From the NCBI GenBank assembly GCA_902789395.1, contig CADANY010000016.1, positions 1-64,000 on the forward strand: a stretch of DNA of 64,000 nucleotides, in the 5' to 3' direction. Of the stretch, positions 1 through 8,996 are shown one piece after another. This DNA is from an uncultured Bacteroidia bacterium (GTDB lineage Bacteria > Bacteroidota > Bacteroidia > Bacteroidales > UBA932). A model generated the notes under the pieces. The model saw only the letters and a list, made by a program, of their open reading frames with translations. It searched no databases and was not told where the DNA came from. The translations under genes were made by a program, and so were the position numbers. Position 1 is the stretch's first letter. Each line of letters starts with the position of its first letter.

Positions 1-213
1 TGCCTGCGGAGATTGCGAGTCCGGGGTTCCCGGGGAGAACGAGGAATGAGCGTCCGCCGGAGGCGGCTGCTGACTTGTCCGAGGGCGTTAGACGGACGCA
101 CAGCGGACGGCTAAAAGACCGAGTTGGCAAGCAGAGCGAAATGACGACGTTCGAGCCCCCGGACAAGCCATGAAGCAGGCGCCCACACCGCTCCAGGAAC
201 GTATTCTTCTACG
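1..213. other. Unassigned intergenic segment with inverted repeats
   Basis: No gene is recognised here. A GC-rich stretch holds a 7-bp perfect inverted repeat, CTTGTCC at 74-80 and GGACAAG at 161-167, flanked by further complementary G/C runs (GAGGGCG against CGAGCCCC), plus a small hairpin CCGCC/GGCGG near 54-66. Its size and folding potential would fit a structured RNA, but it does not match the RNase P, tmRNA or SRP signatures I know. One plus-strand frame is open from the window edge to a TGA at about 169-171, so the tail of an upstream gene is also possible. Confidence 0.3.
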
Positions 214-246
214 AAAAAAAAGGACGACCTAAAGGCCGTCCTTTTT
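214..246 (-). terminator. Intrinsic terminator of the OmpA-like gene
   Basis: Stem AAAAAGGACG-ACC / GG-CCGTCCTTTTT around a TAAA loop. Read on the minus strand it is followed by a U run and lies about 22 bases after the stop of the OmpA-like gene. The A/T flanks are symmetrical, so it could act in both directions. Confidence 0.8.
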
Positions 247-268
247 AGATTTCAACAACGATCAGGAA

Positions 269-1531
269 TTATTTGATCTTGATGGTGACGCTGCGGTTCT
301 TCTCCGGAGTGTCATAAACGTTGTTGGTGTCACCCTCTGCAAGGGTAGAGATACGATCGGCGCTGATTCCGAACTTCTCAACGAGAGCCTTCTTGACAGC
401 GTCAGCACGTCTTTCAGAAAGCTTCTGGTTGAACTCGTGCGTACCTTCCTGACGGCTGGCGGAGCCAACGAGGAGGAGGATGTCAGCATCGTTCTCGAGA
501 GCGTTCTTGGCGTAGAACTCGATGTGAGCCATTTCACGATCGGAGATCTTAGCGGAACCCTTGTCGAAGTAAACGATAGAAGGAGTGGTGACAGTCTCGA
601 CAGCCTCTACGAACTTGCCATTGTCATAGACATAGAGCTGACCGTTCTTGAGAGCGTCAAGCTTCGCAGCCTTGGTACCGAGGGTGTTGATCTGATCCTT
701 GAGGGAACCATTCTCCTTTGCGAGAAGGTTGACCTGATCCTGAAGGGCATTGTACTGCTCGAGGGTGAAAGGAACAGGGATAACGGTCGGGGTGATGGAA
801 GAGTGGCGGTCGAAACCGGTTCTGCCGAGATTGAGGATAATGCCAGCGGTAACGGAAGGAAGGATAGCCCAAACTTCGCTCTTGACATTCTTGCCACTGT
901 TCAGCTTATGCTGGGAAGGCATGCCGTTCTTAACGACAAGACCGGTAGCGTCGATATAAAGGTCGAGACGGTTGCCGAGTCTGATGTCATTGAGGAGACC
1001 GAGGCCGAGGCCCCACTCACGGTTGCAATAGGTACCGTTGTCATAAGCAGGCTTGTAGTTGCCACCCTTGGTCTGGATGTAACCGGCGCGGAAATAAGGA
1101 ACGAAATCCCAAAAACGGGTTTCCTTGTAGCCGCTGATCGAGTTGGAGATGTTCCAGAGAACATCAAGATTGGCAGAAGCCATACCAAGCTTACCTTCGG
1201 CAGTCGTCATGAACTCCCAACCATTCTGGATAGCAGTATTAAGGCCGAGGCCCTTATAGCCGACACGTGCTCCGACGCAAGGAGTGAACCACTTACCGAT
1301 AAAACCATCAGCGGAGATAGCGAACTTGCCGTCTACACCGTAGCCGAAGAAAGTGTTTACACCAGCGCCACCGCCGATGAACCAGTTGTCCCAGAAACCG
1401 TTGGTCTCATAGGCACCACGTACAACATTACCGTTTTCGTCACGGTTGTTGTTCTCCTGAGCGTTGGCATTGACCGAGAACAGGAGACTTGCGGATGCAA
1501 TAACACCCAGAATCAAACGAATACTTCTCAT
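269..1531 (-). CDS. OmpA-family outer membrane protein with peptidoglycan-binding domain
   Basis: A 420-residue cell-envelope protein that would anchor the outer membrane to peptidoglycan. A signal peptide covers about residues 1-24 (cleavage after ANA). Then come a glycine- and aromatic-rich beta-barrel-like region (about 25-250), a short coiled coil (NALQDQVNLLAKENGSLKDQ) and a C-terminal OmpA domain (about 315-420) with the family motif NQKLSERRADAV and a closing NRSVTI strand. It is monocistronic, with its own promoter (1588-1619) and terminator (214-246). The family is clear; no specific ligand or pore function can be read from the sequence. Confidence 0.88.
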   Translation of the reverse strand: MRSIRLILGVIASASLLFSVNANAQENNNRDENGNVVRGAYETNGFWDNWFIGGGAGVNTFFGYGVDGKFAISADGFIGKWFTPCVGARVGYKGLGLNTAIQNGWEFMTTAEGKLGMASANLDVLWNISNSISGYKETRFWDFVPYFRAGYIQTKGGNYKPAYDNGTYCNREWGLGLGLLNDIRLGNRLDLYIDATGLVVKNGMPSQHKLNSGKNVKSEVWAILPSVTAGIILNLGRTGFDRHSSITPTVIPVPFTLEQYNALQDQVNLLAKENGSLKDQINTLGTKAAKLDALKNGQLYVYDNGKFVEAVETVTTPSIVYFDKGSAKISDREMAHIEFYAKNALENDADILLLVGSASRQEGTHEFNQKLSERRADAVKKALVEKFGISADRISTLAEGDTNNVYDTPEKNRSVTIKIK

Positions 1532-1587
1532 AGATACTATAAAAAATTTAAATTAATAATCGAGTACACTATCTACTAAATCAGATG

Positions 1588-1619
1588 CAAATATAGGGAT
1601 AATTTTTTGATTAGGCAAA
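1588..1619 (-). promoter_or_regulatory. Bacteroidota-type promoter of the OmpA-like gene
   Basis: On the minus strand: TTTG (plus 1616-1619), 20 bases, TATATTTG (plus 1588-1595), matching the Bacteroidota -33/-7 consensus TTTG/TAnnTTTG. The start codon lies about 57 bases downstream. It overlaps the divergent uvrB promoter. Confidence 0.7.
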
Positions 1620-1638
1620 CATTTTTCGCTTATATTTG
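1606..1638 (+). promoter_or_regulatory. Bacteroidota-type promoter of uvrB
   Basis: TTTG at 1606-1609 and TATATTTG at 1631-1638 (21-base spacer), 19 bases before the uvrB ATG at 1658. It interleaves with the divergent promoter of the OmpA-like gene, so the two polymerases would compete for the same DNA. Confidence 0.6.
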
Positions 1639-1657
1639 CAGCAGAAATGTAAAAAAA

Positions 1658-3883
1658 ATGAAATTTCGCTTACAATCTTCCTATAGACCCTCAGGAGACC
1701 AGCCGGAAGCCATTGACGGACTTTGCAAAGCTCTAACCGAAGGCATTCCGGACGTTACTCTCCTTGGTGTAACAGGTTCCGGGAAAACCTTCACGATGGC
1801 AAACGTGATCGAAAGGCTCCAGAGACCGGCCCTGATCCTCAGCCACAACAAGACTTTGGCAGCCCAGCTGTATGGAGAATTCAAATCATTTTTCCCGGAC
1901 AATGCGGTAGAATATTTCGTCTCCTACTATGACTATTACCAGCCCGAAGCATACATCCCGACGACAGATACCTATATTGAAAAGGATCTCAGTATAAATG
2001 ACAAGATCGACGAACTGCGGGTCAGCGCCGCCTCCGCCCTCATGTCCGGACGCCGGGACGTCATCGTCATCTCCAGCGTTTCCTGCCTTTATGGGATCGG
2101 AAATCCGGATGATTTTCATGACCAAACCGTCAAGGTCCAGAAAGGGCAGCAACTTTCCATGACCCGTCTCCTGTACCAGATCGTCGATGCTTTGTACTAT
2201 AGGACGGAGACCGACTTCAAGCGCGGCTCGTTCAGGGTCCGGGGAGACACGGTCGACATCTTCCTGGGCGGTGCGGACTACGCCGCCAGAATCGAGTTTT
2301 TCGGGGACGAGGTCGAGGCGATCTCCCTCATCGACCCGGTATCCGGAGCCACTTTCGACCGTCTCGACGAGATTCTTCTGTATCCGGCCAAGAATTTTGT
2401 AACCAGCAAAGAAAAAGGCGCCATGGCCGTCACCCAGATCCAGGACGATCTCATCAAGCAGATCGAATATTTCGAGTCCATCGGAAAATTCCTGGAGGCG
2501 AAAAGACTCCGGCAGCGCGTCGAATACGACATCGAGATGATCAAGGAAATGGGGTATTGCTCCGGGGTTGAGAACTATTCCCGCTACTTTGACGGACGGA
2601 AGCCGGGGCAGCGGCCATTCACCCTGATCGATTATTTCCCGGACGATTTCATCACCTTCATTGACGAAAGCCACGTTACCCTTCCCCAGATCCGCGCCAT
2701 GTTCGGTGGGGACCACTCCCGCAAAGAGACCCTCGTAGAATACGGTTTCCGTCTGCCTGCCGCAAAGGACAACCGGCCGCTCACCTTCGATGAATTCGAA
2801 GCCGTAACCGGACAGAAAGTGTATGTCAGCGCCACCCCGGCCGAGTATGAACTTGAGAAATCGGAAGGTCTCGTCGTCGAACAGATCGTCCGGCCGACCG
2901 GACTGCTGGATCCCCCCATCCAGGTACGTCCGACCGAAAACCAGGTCGACGACCTGATGGAAGAAATCCGCCAGAGGGCCGAACGGGATGAACGGGTTCT
3001 TGTGACAACGCTGACGAAGCGGATGGCGGAAGAACTGGACAGTTACTTTACGAAAGCGGGCATCCGCTGCCGTTATATCCATTCCGACGTCGATACGGCG
3101 GAACGTGTCGAAATCATCGAAGACTTCAAGAATGGCCTTTTCGACGTTCTGATCGGCGTCAACCTGCTCCGGGAAGGGCTGGACATCCCGACGGTTTCCC
3201 TGGTGGCCATACTGGACGCTGACAAGGAGGGATTCCTGCGATCCGGCCGGGCCCTCACCCAGACAGCCGGCCGGGCGGCCCGAAACATCAACGGACTCGT
3301 CATCATGTACGCCGATACGATCACACAGTCCATGCAGGAGACGATCTACGAAACGGACCGTCGGAGGAAAAAGCAACAGGAGTATAACAAACTGCACGGC
3401 ATCGTCCCGACCCAGGTCAGCATCCGGCCGAATATCCTGATGAGCGAACTCGTTACCTCCAAGGAAGACACATCCCATGTCAGCGGCTTCCTTCTCGGAG
3501 AAGGAGATACGGGGAAACCGGTCAATCCACGCCTTCGGAACAGCGTCAGCGGCCATGTCAGCGCAGAGAATTCCGTCGCGGATCCGACCTATGTCCCGAA
3601 TCCATCCGATCTGGGAAGAGGGTGCATCACCGTCGGCTTCGGGCACGATGCCAAACGCCCGACCAATTCCGCTTTCGAGAACGGGGCCATCAAAGCGGAC
3701 CTTGCCGCCGTACTTCAGGATCCCGTCATCCGTTCCATGTCACGCGAACAGGTAGAGAAAGCCGCCGAAGAATCGAAACGGAAGATGCAGAAAGCCGCAG
3801 CCGACCTGGACTTCTCCGCTGCCGCCAGGTTCCGCGACGAAATGTGGGCGCTGCAGCAATACCTTAAAGTCTGGAAAGACTAG
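1658..3883 (+). CDS. uvrB: Excinuclease ABC subunit UvrB
   Basis: DNA-damage-verifying helicase of nucleotide excision repair, which receives DNA from UvrA and recruits UvrC. Walker [11 protein letters not shown] is near residue 40, followed by the beta-hairpin motif [12 protein letters not shown] and the helicase motifs [21 protein letters not shown] and [11 protein letters not shown]-terminal UVR helix pair ([17 protein letters not shown]) binds UvrC. The frame is open upstream to 1607, but the promoter -7 box lies inside that extension, so the ATG at 1658 ([11 protein letters not shown]) is taken as the start. Odd: about 742 residues, longer than usual, because of a roughly 80-residue low-conservation linker between the helicase core and the UVR motif. 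The stop shares CTAG with the convergent rel gene. Confidence 0.96.
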   Translation: MKFRLQSSYRPSGDQPEAIDGLCKALTEGIPDVTLLGVTGSGKTFTMANVIERLQRPALILSHNKTLAAQLYGEFKSFFPDNAVEYFVSYYDYYQPEAYIPTTDTYIEKDLSINDKIDELRVSAASALMSGRRDVIVISSVSCLYGIGNPDDFHDQTVKVQKGQQLSMTRLLYQIVDALYYRTETDFKRGSFRVRGDTVDIFLGGADYAARIEFFGDEVEAISLIDPVSGATFDRLDEILLYPAKNFVTSKEKGAMAVTQIQDDLIKQIEYFESIGKFLEAKRLRQRVEYDIEMIKEMGYCSGVENYSRYFDGRKPGQRPFTLIDYFPDDFITFIDESHVTLPQIRAMFGGDHSRKETLVEYGFRLPAAKDNRPLTFDEFEAVTGQKVYVSATPAEYELEKSEGLVVEQIVRPTGLLDPPIQVRPTENQVDDLMEEIRQRAERDERVLVTTLTKRMAEELDSYFTKAGIRCRYIHSDVDTAERVEIIEDFKNGLFDVLIGVNLLREGLDIPTVSLVAILDADKEGFLRSGRALTQTAGRAARNINGLVIMYADTITQSMQETIYETDRRRKKQQEYNKLHGIVPTQVSIRPNILMSELVTSKEDTSHVSGFLLGEGDTGKPVNPRLRNSVSGHVSAENSVADPTYVPNPSDLGRGCITVGFGHDAKRPTNSAFENGAIKADLAAVLQDPVIRSMSREQVEKAAEESKRKMQKAAADLDFSAAARFRDEMWALQQYLKVWKD

Positions 3884-6024
3884 CCGCGGCCGACCTTGAT
3901 GACTTGCCGGAGAGCACGGATCTGGGACACGACCTTGTCCAATTCCAGATTGGAAGGGACGGATATCTTCATGGTCACCTCATAGGTCCCGGCCCGCAGA
4001 TTCTCAGAGACATTGAATGAACGGATCGATGCCCGGAAATTGTTCACTACTTCCATGATCCGGTTCAGCACCGTCCCGTCCAGTTCCGCCGTCACGCGGA
4101 GGGCGACCTGGAAAGTTCCCTTCGACGGCACGTCGGCCCAACGGACTTTCTGGATCCGGTAAGGGTACATCTCGATCAGCCTGGCCGCATTCGGACAGGT
4201 AATCCGGTGGATCTTGATCCCTTCCGCCCGGGTTACGAAACCAAACACATCATCCCCGAAAACCGGATTGCAGCATTTGGCCATCCGGTAATCCAGTCCC
4301 TTGAGGTCCTTCGCATTGATAACCAGGATATCATCGTGCCCGTCACCCTCCCCTTCGTGGAACGCTTTAGCCGCCTCGGCCGCCTGTGCCGCTTCCAGGG
4401 CCTCAGCCCGCCGCTGATCCTCGGACAGGATATATTCCTTGATTACATTGATGTCGAGCGTCCCGTCTCCGATAGCTGCCATCATGCTCCGCTCGCTCGT
4501 ATACCGGTTCCGCTTCATGAACTCGGTCATCATCTCGTCGGGAAACTCCAGTTTCCAGTTCTTGAGCCGGCGGAACAGCAGTTCACGTCCGTCCGATGCC
4601 TTCCGGAATTCTTCCTCGTTCATGGCCACCTTGATCCGGCTCCTCGCCTTGGCGGTCACGACATAGCCGAGCCAGTCACGGGCCGGTTTCTGGTTCTTCC
4701 CGGTCTGGATCTCGACGACATCGCCGGTCCGGAGTTTTTCTTTGATCGGAACGGGTTTCCCGTTGACCTTTCCTCCGACGCAGTGATAGCCGATATTCGT
4801 ATGGATATGGAAAGCGAAATCAAGGACGGAAGCCCCGTTGGGAAGCGTCCGAAGCTCGCCTGTCGGCGTAAAGACGAAAATATCCTTTTCCGGGGGCTGA
4901 GGCAGGTCTTCGGGAGCATCGGTGTCGGGATGTTCAAGAGCGAAACGGACCGCCGTCAGCCATTTGTCCATGCTCTCTTCGCGGCGGATTCCTTTGTAGG
5001 ACCAATGGGAGGCAAACCCGTTTTCCGCCACTTCGTCCATCCGGCGGGTCCTGATCTGGACTTCGACATAACTGTTGTCCTTGTTCCTGACGGTAATATG
5101 AAGGGACTCATACCCATTGGTCTTGGGATTGGTAATCCAGTCGCGGAGGCGGGAGGTATCGGGTTCATACTCTTCCGTAACAAACGAGTAGACCCGCCAA
5201 CAAAGATCCTTCTCGATTTTGGGATCGTCTTCACAGTCGATAATGAATCGGATTGCGAACACATCGTATACTCCCTCGAAAGGAACCTTCTGCTTCTGCA
5301 TTTTTGTCCAGATCGAGTAGGCCGCTTTCGTCCGGATCTTCAGCTTATACTTGATACCGGCATCCGACAGTTTCTGCTGGAGCGGACCGATAAACTCCTC
5401 CATAAGTTTCTCCCGGTCCTTCTCTGTCGCCTTCAACTTATTGGTTATCAACCGATATTGTTCCGGTTCCGCATAACTCAGATAAATGTCCTCCATCTCC
5501 CGTTTCATATTGTAAAGCCCCAGCTGATGGGCAAGCGGGATATAGAGGAGAAGCGTTTCCATAACCTTTCTTTCCCGGGAAGCCTTCGGGAAAATATCCA
5601 GGTTCCGCATCACTTCGAGACGGTCCGCCAGTTTGAGGACCGTCACCCTCGGATCGCGGGAGTATTGAATAATGAGCTTTTTATAGTTTTCCGCTTCCAG
5701 ACGGGTATCCTTCGGTTTGATCGTCGAGATCTTATTCAGACCATCGACCATCGTATAGATGCTCTTGTCCAGTTTTAGACAGGCTATATCCAGAGCGGGA
5801 TGCTTCCGGACCGCTTCATGAAGGAAGACGGCCGCTATGCACTCCGGCGGAAGCCCGATCTCGTCGGAAACGATCCGGGCAACCCCGACAGGATGTTCGA
5901 GGAAGGGCTTCCCATTCCCCCTCACTTCCCCTTCCAGGGCTTTCTCGGCCACCTGATAGGCCACACGGACAAGTTCCCGACCTTCTGCCGAATAGTTCGG
6001 GAACCACTCATCAATCCGATCCAT
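3880..6024 (-). CDS. RelA/SpoT-family (p)ppGpp synthetase with degenerate hydrolase domain
   Basis: A 714-residue long RSH stringent-response enzyme. Order: HD hydrolase-like domain (about 25-190), synthetase (about 240-370, with [16 protein letters not shown] and EVQIRT), TGS ([20 protein letters not shown]), a Cys-containing zinc-finger-like region (AKCCNP ... ITCPN) and a C-terminal ACT domain. The hydrolase site has decayed: the usual HDxxED reads H69-E70-A-V-R73-K74, and the usual RLHNMR reads RLEVMR (E136, V137). Loss of the catalytic acidic pair and of the conserved Asn predicts a synthetase-only, RelA-like enzyme, so another gene should provide ppGpp hydrolysis. It is the last gene of the rpsA operon, 8 bases after the propeller gene. 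Confidence 0.92.
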   Translation of the reverse strand: MDRIDEWFPNYSAEGRELVRVAYQVAEKALEGEVRGNGKPFLEHPVGVARIVSDEIGLPPECIAAVFLHEAVRKHPALDIACLKLDKSIYTMVDGLNKISTIKPKDTRLEAENYKKLIIQYSRDPRVTVLKLADRLEVMRNLDIFPKASRERKVMETLLLYIPLAHQLGLYNMKREMEDIYLSYAEPEQYRLITNKLKATEKDREKLMEEFIGPLQQKLSDAGIKYKLKIRTKAAYSIWTKMQKQKVPFEGVYDVFAIRFIIDCEDDPKIEKDLCWRVYSFVTEEYEPDTSRLRDWITNPKTNGYESLHITVRNKDNSYVEVQIRTRRMDEVAENGFASHWSYKGIRREESMDKWLTAVRFALEHPDTDAPEDLPQPPEKDIFVFTPTGELRTLPNGASVLDFAFHIHTNIGYHCVGGKVNGKPVPIKEKLRTGDVVEIQTGKNQKPARDWLGYVVTAKARSRIKVAMNEEEFRKASDGRELLFRRLKNWKLEFPDEMMTEFMKRNRYTSERSMMAAIGDGTLDINVIKEYILSEDQRRAEALEAAQAAEAAKAFHEGEGDGHDDILVINAKDLKGLDYRMAKCCNPVFGDDVFGFVTRAEGIKIHRITCPNAARLIEMYPYRIQKVRWADVPSKGTFQVALRVTAELDGTVLNRIMEVVNNFRASIRSFNVSENLRAGTYEVTMKISVPSNLELDKVVSQIRALRQVIKVGRG

Positions 6025-6032
6025 ACTCCCGA

Positions 6033-6887
6033 TTATTTAGAATAGACGTACAGTTCGTGGATTTCCCGGTCATACCCCTCGTAAAAGCCGCGCGGCATGC
6101 CGAGAATGATCCGGGCACCCCGGTTGGAAAGGACCGTAAGCTCTTTCCGGTCCTCATCGTAAGTAAGGCCCTCGATCTCACCGGTGCGGCGGAAATCCGT
6201 CATTTCCCGGAAAAGTTCCGTTTCCGCTTTCTCCCGCAGATGCCCGGCGGAATCATAAAGCTCGCAGACATAGAGACGGTCCGCCTCATCCTTTTCCGCA
6301 TCACCGTCGTCACAGGAGATAAGCATCTTTCCTTCCACGACGCAGATCCCCTGCTGCAGGGCGGGAACCGGCGTGAGTTCCGTCCGTCCCAGATAGGCAG
6401 AAGTTTTCAGGTCGTAGCAATACAAGGCATGACCGTCGACCCAGTCTGCCATCCAGACGTGCCCCCTGGCCGCATCGACTGCAAGGCCGCAGCATTCGAC
6501 CTGGCCGGAAGCCGGCTCCCAGGGAATGGCCCGGACGTAACGGAGCGTCTTGGCATCATAGACGGCAACCTGGATATTCTCCCCTTTCCCATCCATGAAA
6601 TACTCACATCCCACATAGATTTCACCATCATGGACATCAATGTCACCGATATGATTGACGGGTCCGTTCATCCCTTCAAAGGGTTCCTCATTGGAAGCGA
6701 CCAGCCGGCCGGAGAGATCATACTGATACAAAGCCGTCGATCCGGAAACATAATAATATGTTCCGTCCGTCGCTACGCCTTGACGGCCGGCGACCTCGAT
6801 GACCTCTTTCAATACAAACGGTTTCTCGGTAGAGCGGTGGCAGGAAAGGGGCAGAACGAGAAGAAGAAGCAGATAGAGACGTTTCAT
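6033..6887 (-). CDS. Predicted lipoprotein with beta-propeller (SMP-30/YncE-like) fold
   Basis: 284 residues with a lipoprotein signal (LLLVLPLSC, lipid Cys near residue 16), so probably membrane-attached in the envelope. The body shows repeated propeller-like blades (GVATDGTYYYVSG, GDIDVHDGEIYVG, CCGLAVDAARGHVWMAD, EIEGLTYDEDRKELTVLS). I see no catalytic residues; ligand and function are unknown. It lies 1 base after mltG and 8 bases before rel in the same operon, suggesting co-expression but not a shared reaction. Confidence 0.6.
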   Translation of the reverse strand: MKRLYLLLLLVLPLSCHRSTEKPFVLKEVIEVAGRQGVATDGTYYYVSGSTALYQYDLSGRLVASNEEPFEGMNGPVNHIGDIDVHDGEIYVGCEYFMDGKGENIQVAVYDAKTLRYVRAIPWEPASGQVECCGLAVDAARGHVWMADWVDGHALYCYDLKTSAYLGRTELTPVPALQQGICVVEGKMLISCDDGDAEKDEADRLYVCELYDSAGHLREKAETELFREMTDFRRTGEIEGLTYDEDRKELTVLSNRGARIILGMPRGFYEGYDREIHELYVYSK

Positions 6888-6888
6888 A

Positions 6889-7953
6889 TCATCCGTTTTT
6901 TTGTGATGCCTTGGCCCGCTGGCGGTCCGTCAGCGCCTTCTGGAACGCGCGCGCATTCCGCTGGTGTTCGGGATAGGTCGCTGCGAATAGGTGGGACCCG
7001 TTGAACGCAGGATTGGCACAGAAATACAGGTAATTATGGGATTCCGGCCGGAGGACTGCCTCCAGACAGGATTTGGGCGGACAGGAAATGGGGCCGGGAG
7101 GAAGTCCCGGATAACGGTAGGTATTATAGGGAGAATCGACCTCAAGATGGCGTTTCAGTATCCGGTTCAGGGAGTATCCGTAACAATAGGCGACCGTCGG
7201 GTCTGCCTGCAGCAGCATGCCGGTCCGGAGCCGATTCAGGTAGACGCCGGCTATCGTGGGCTGTTCGGGGACATACCGGGTCTCCCCGTCGACGATGGAG
7301 GCGAGGATAGAAACTTCCTCAGGTGTCAGTCCAACTTTCCGTGCCAACTGACGGCGTTCCGTAGTCCAGAAACGGTCCCGCTCCGATTTCAGCAGGGTCA
7401 GGATCTCCGGCACGGAGGCCGTCCAGAGAATCTGATAGGTATCCGGAATGATCATGCAGAAGAGGCGGGTGGTATCGGTTTCAAACCGGGCCAGGGAATC
7501 AGGAGAAAAAAGGTAGGCTGCGACGTCTGCCGAATCACAGAGCATCTGCGCCCCAATCTTCCTGGAAAGCGCCTGCCGCGTCCTTATGGAGCCGGATAGC
7601 GTCAGGTTGACCGGAGTCTGCCATCCCAGTTTCAGCATGCGGGCGACATACGTACTGGACAGTCCGGGATCGACCGTATAGTGTCCGACGCGGATCTTGT
7701 CCAGGGTACTTTCCCTCCGGAACGACCGCTTCAGGCTGGCCGGCTTGAGGACCTTGCCGCTCGCGAGGATCGTATCAAGGACGGCGGAAGGCTCCATGTC
7801 CGGATAGACGTATAGCTCAAACCGCCCGGAAAAATTCGATTTCTTCCGGTCATAAATCTGGTGGCTCACAAAGAGGGCCGCCGCGGTCAGAACGGCCGCA
7901 ACTGCCGCACCGACAGCAATCCAAAGCAGTTTTTTCCCTTTTATCGTTTCCAT
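6889..7953 (-). CDS. mltG: Endolytic murein transglycosylase MltG (YceG-like)
   Basis: Inner-membrane lytic transglycosylase that cuts nascent glycan strands and sets their length. One N-terminal membrane helix (about 10-32) is followed by a LysM-like region and the YceG catalytic domain. The active-site segment ASIVDGETR keeps the catalytic Glu, and the downstream YLNRLRTGMLLQADPTVAY is the family signature. At 354 residues it has normal length. Its start overlaps the end of the glucosaminidase gene by 13 bases, so two cell-wall enzymes are translationally linked. Confidence 0.93.
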   Translation of the reverse strand: METIKGKKLLWIAVGAAVAAVLTAAALFVSHQIYDRKKSNFSGRFELYVYPDMEPSAVLDTILASGKVLKPASLKRSFRRESTLDKIRVGHYTVDPGLSSTYVARMLKLGWQTPVNLTLSGSIRTRQALSRKIGAQMLCDSADVAAYLFSPDSLARFETDTTRLFCMIIPDTYQILWTASVPEILTLLKSERDRFWTTERRQLARKVGLTPEEVSILASIVDGETRYVPEQPTIAGVYLNRLRTGMLLQADPTVAYCYGYSLNRILKRHLEVDSPYNTYRYPGLPPGPISCPPKSCLEAVLRPESHNYLYFCANPAFNGSHLFAATYPEHQRNARAFQKALTDRQRAKASQKNG

Positions 7954-8981
7954 AATCTGAATCGTTTCCGCACGGGACGGAGCAACAGTTCATCCCCTTC
8001 CCGCAACTGTTCACCCGCACTCAATCCATTCAATTTAATCAGATTCTTCTCCCTGACAGCGAAACGCTGGGCGATATCGCGCAGTTTTTCCCCGTCCTTT
8101 CCTACGATATACTTATCAAGTCCCTTGGCCGCCATTTTCTTTTTGGCCTCCAGGTAAACGACCGTGCCCGGGAGAAGGGTCTCTTCATGATCCAAGTCAT
8201 TGAACCTGAGGATTTCCTTGAGAAAGAGTTTCCGGGCAGATGCGATGGAAGCATAGCTCTCCCCTTCTACGGAATAAATGAACGGGACGCCATTCTTGGC
8301 GTACATGGTCCGGGAAAGGGAGAAAGATTGTTCTTCAGCAACAGACGGCCTGTACAGGGTCGCTTCTTCCATCTTGAGCGGAGACTCCGGGATCTCGGCC
8401 GGATAGGACTCGCCGTCATCGAGAGAAAGGACCTCACCTTTTCCGGCCGACGCATAGACTTCGCCGACCGTTTTTGTATCAAATTCGTACAGTCGGTAGT
8501 CCTCGATATACCTGATCAATTTCGGCGCATAGGACGGGTCGGTGGCATACCCCGCCTTTTTAAGTCCATAGGCCCATGATTTATAGTCAGTTACAGGATA
8601 ATCAAACAAGAACTTATAGCGGTCGTTGAAACGAAGGAAATCGGAATGGTCCCGAAAAGACTCGTCCGGCGAAACATATGCCCTGAAGCACTCGTTCTTC
8701 TCATCGTCATCTGCACGGATCGTCTTCCCTTTCCATTTGCTGTGGCACTTGATGCCAAAATGATTATTTCCCTTGGTAGCCAGAACGGAACGGCCGGAGC
8801 CTGATTCGAGAAGGCCCTGGGCAAGCGTAATGCTCGCCGGGACACCCGAGCGGTACATCTCCGCGACTGCGATTCCCGAATATTTCGTGATATAGTCCTC
8901 CTGGGGGCCGGGACCGGCTCCCGCCTGGAAAAAAGCCGTCAGGAAAAAGACGGACAACAAGGACAGGATCTTTTTCATCAT
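7941..8981 (-). CDS. Secreted N-acetylglucosaminidase with C-terminal LysM domains
   Basis: Peptidoglycan hydrolase of the GH73/mannosyl-glycoprotein endo-beta-N-acetylglucosaminidase family. After a signal peptide (KKILSLLSVFFLTAFFQAGA) the catalytic domain shows GLLESGSGRSVLA with the likely general-acid Glu, and the family motif NNHFGIKC. Two LysM-type modules follow (FIYSVEGESYASIASARK and YIVGKDGEKLRDIAQRF), which would bind glycan. The frame extends to a TTG at 8985-8987, but MMKK at 8981 gives a proper signal peptide. It lies 15 bases after rnz. Confidence 0.88.
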   Translation of the reverse strand: MMKKILSLLSVFFLTAFFQAGAGPGPQEDYITKYSGIAVAEMYRSGVPASITLAQGLLESGSGRSVLATKGNNHFGIKCHSKWKGKTIRADDDEKNECFRAYVSPDESFRDHSDFLRFNDRYKFLFDYPVTDYKSWAYGLKKAGYATDPSYAPKLIRYIEDYRLYEFDTKTVGEVYASAGKGEVLSLDDGESYPAEIPESPLKMEEATLYRPSVAEEQSFSLSRTMYAKNGVPFIYSVEGESYASIASARKLFLKEILRFNDLDHEETLLPGTVVYLEAKKKMAAKGLDKYIVGKDGEKLRDIAQRFAVREKNLIKLNGLSAGEQLREGDELLLRPVRKRFRLWKR

Positions 8982-8996
8982 GTCCAAATATAGGGA

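Noticed and set aside
437..1579. Long plus-strand open frame opposite the OmpA-like gene
   Set aside because: Antisense shadow; the minus-strand frame has signal peptide, family domain, promoter and terminator.
1886..3646. 586-codon minus-strand open frame opposite uvrB
   Set aside because: Antisense shadow of a clearly coding gene.
8985..8992. TATATTTG just before the glucosaminidase gene as a promoter
   Set aside because: It overlaps the start region and would give a leaderless RNA; the gene is 15 bases from rnz in an operon, so the match is probably chance.
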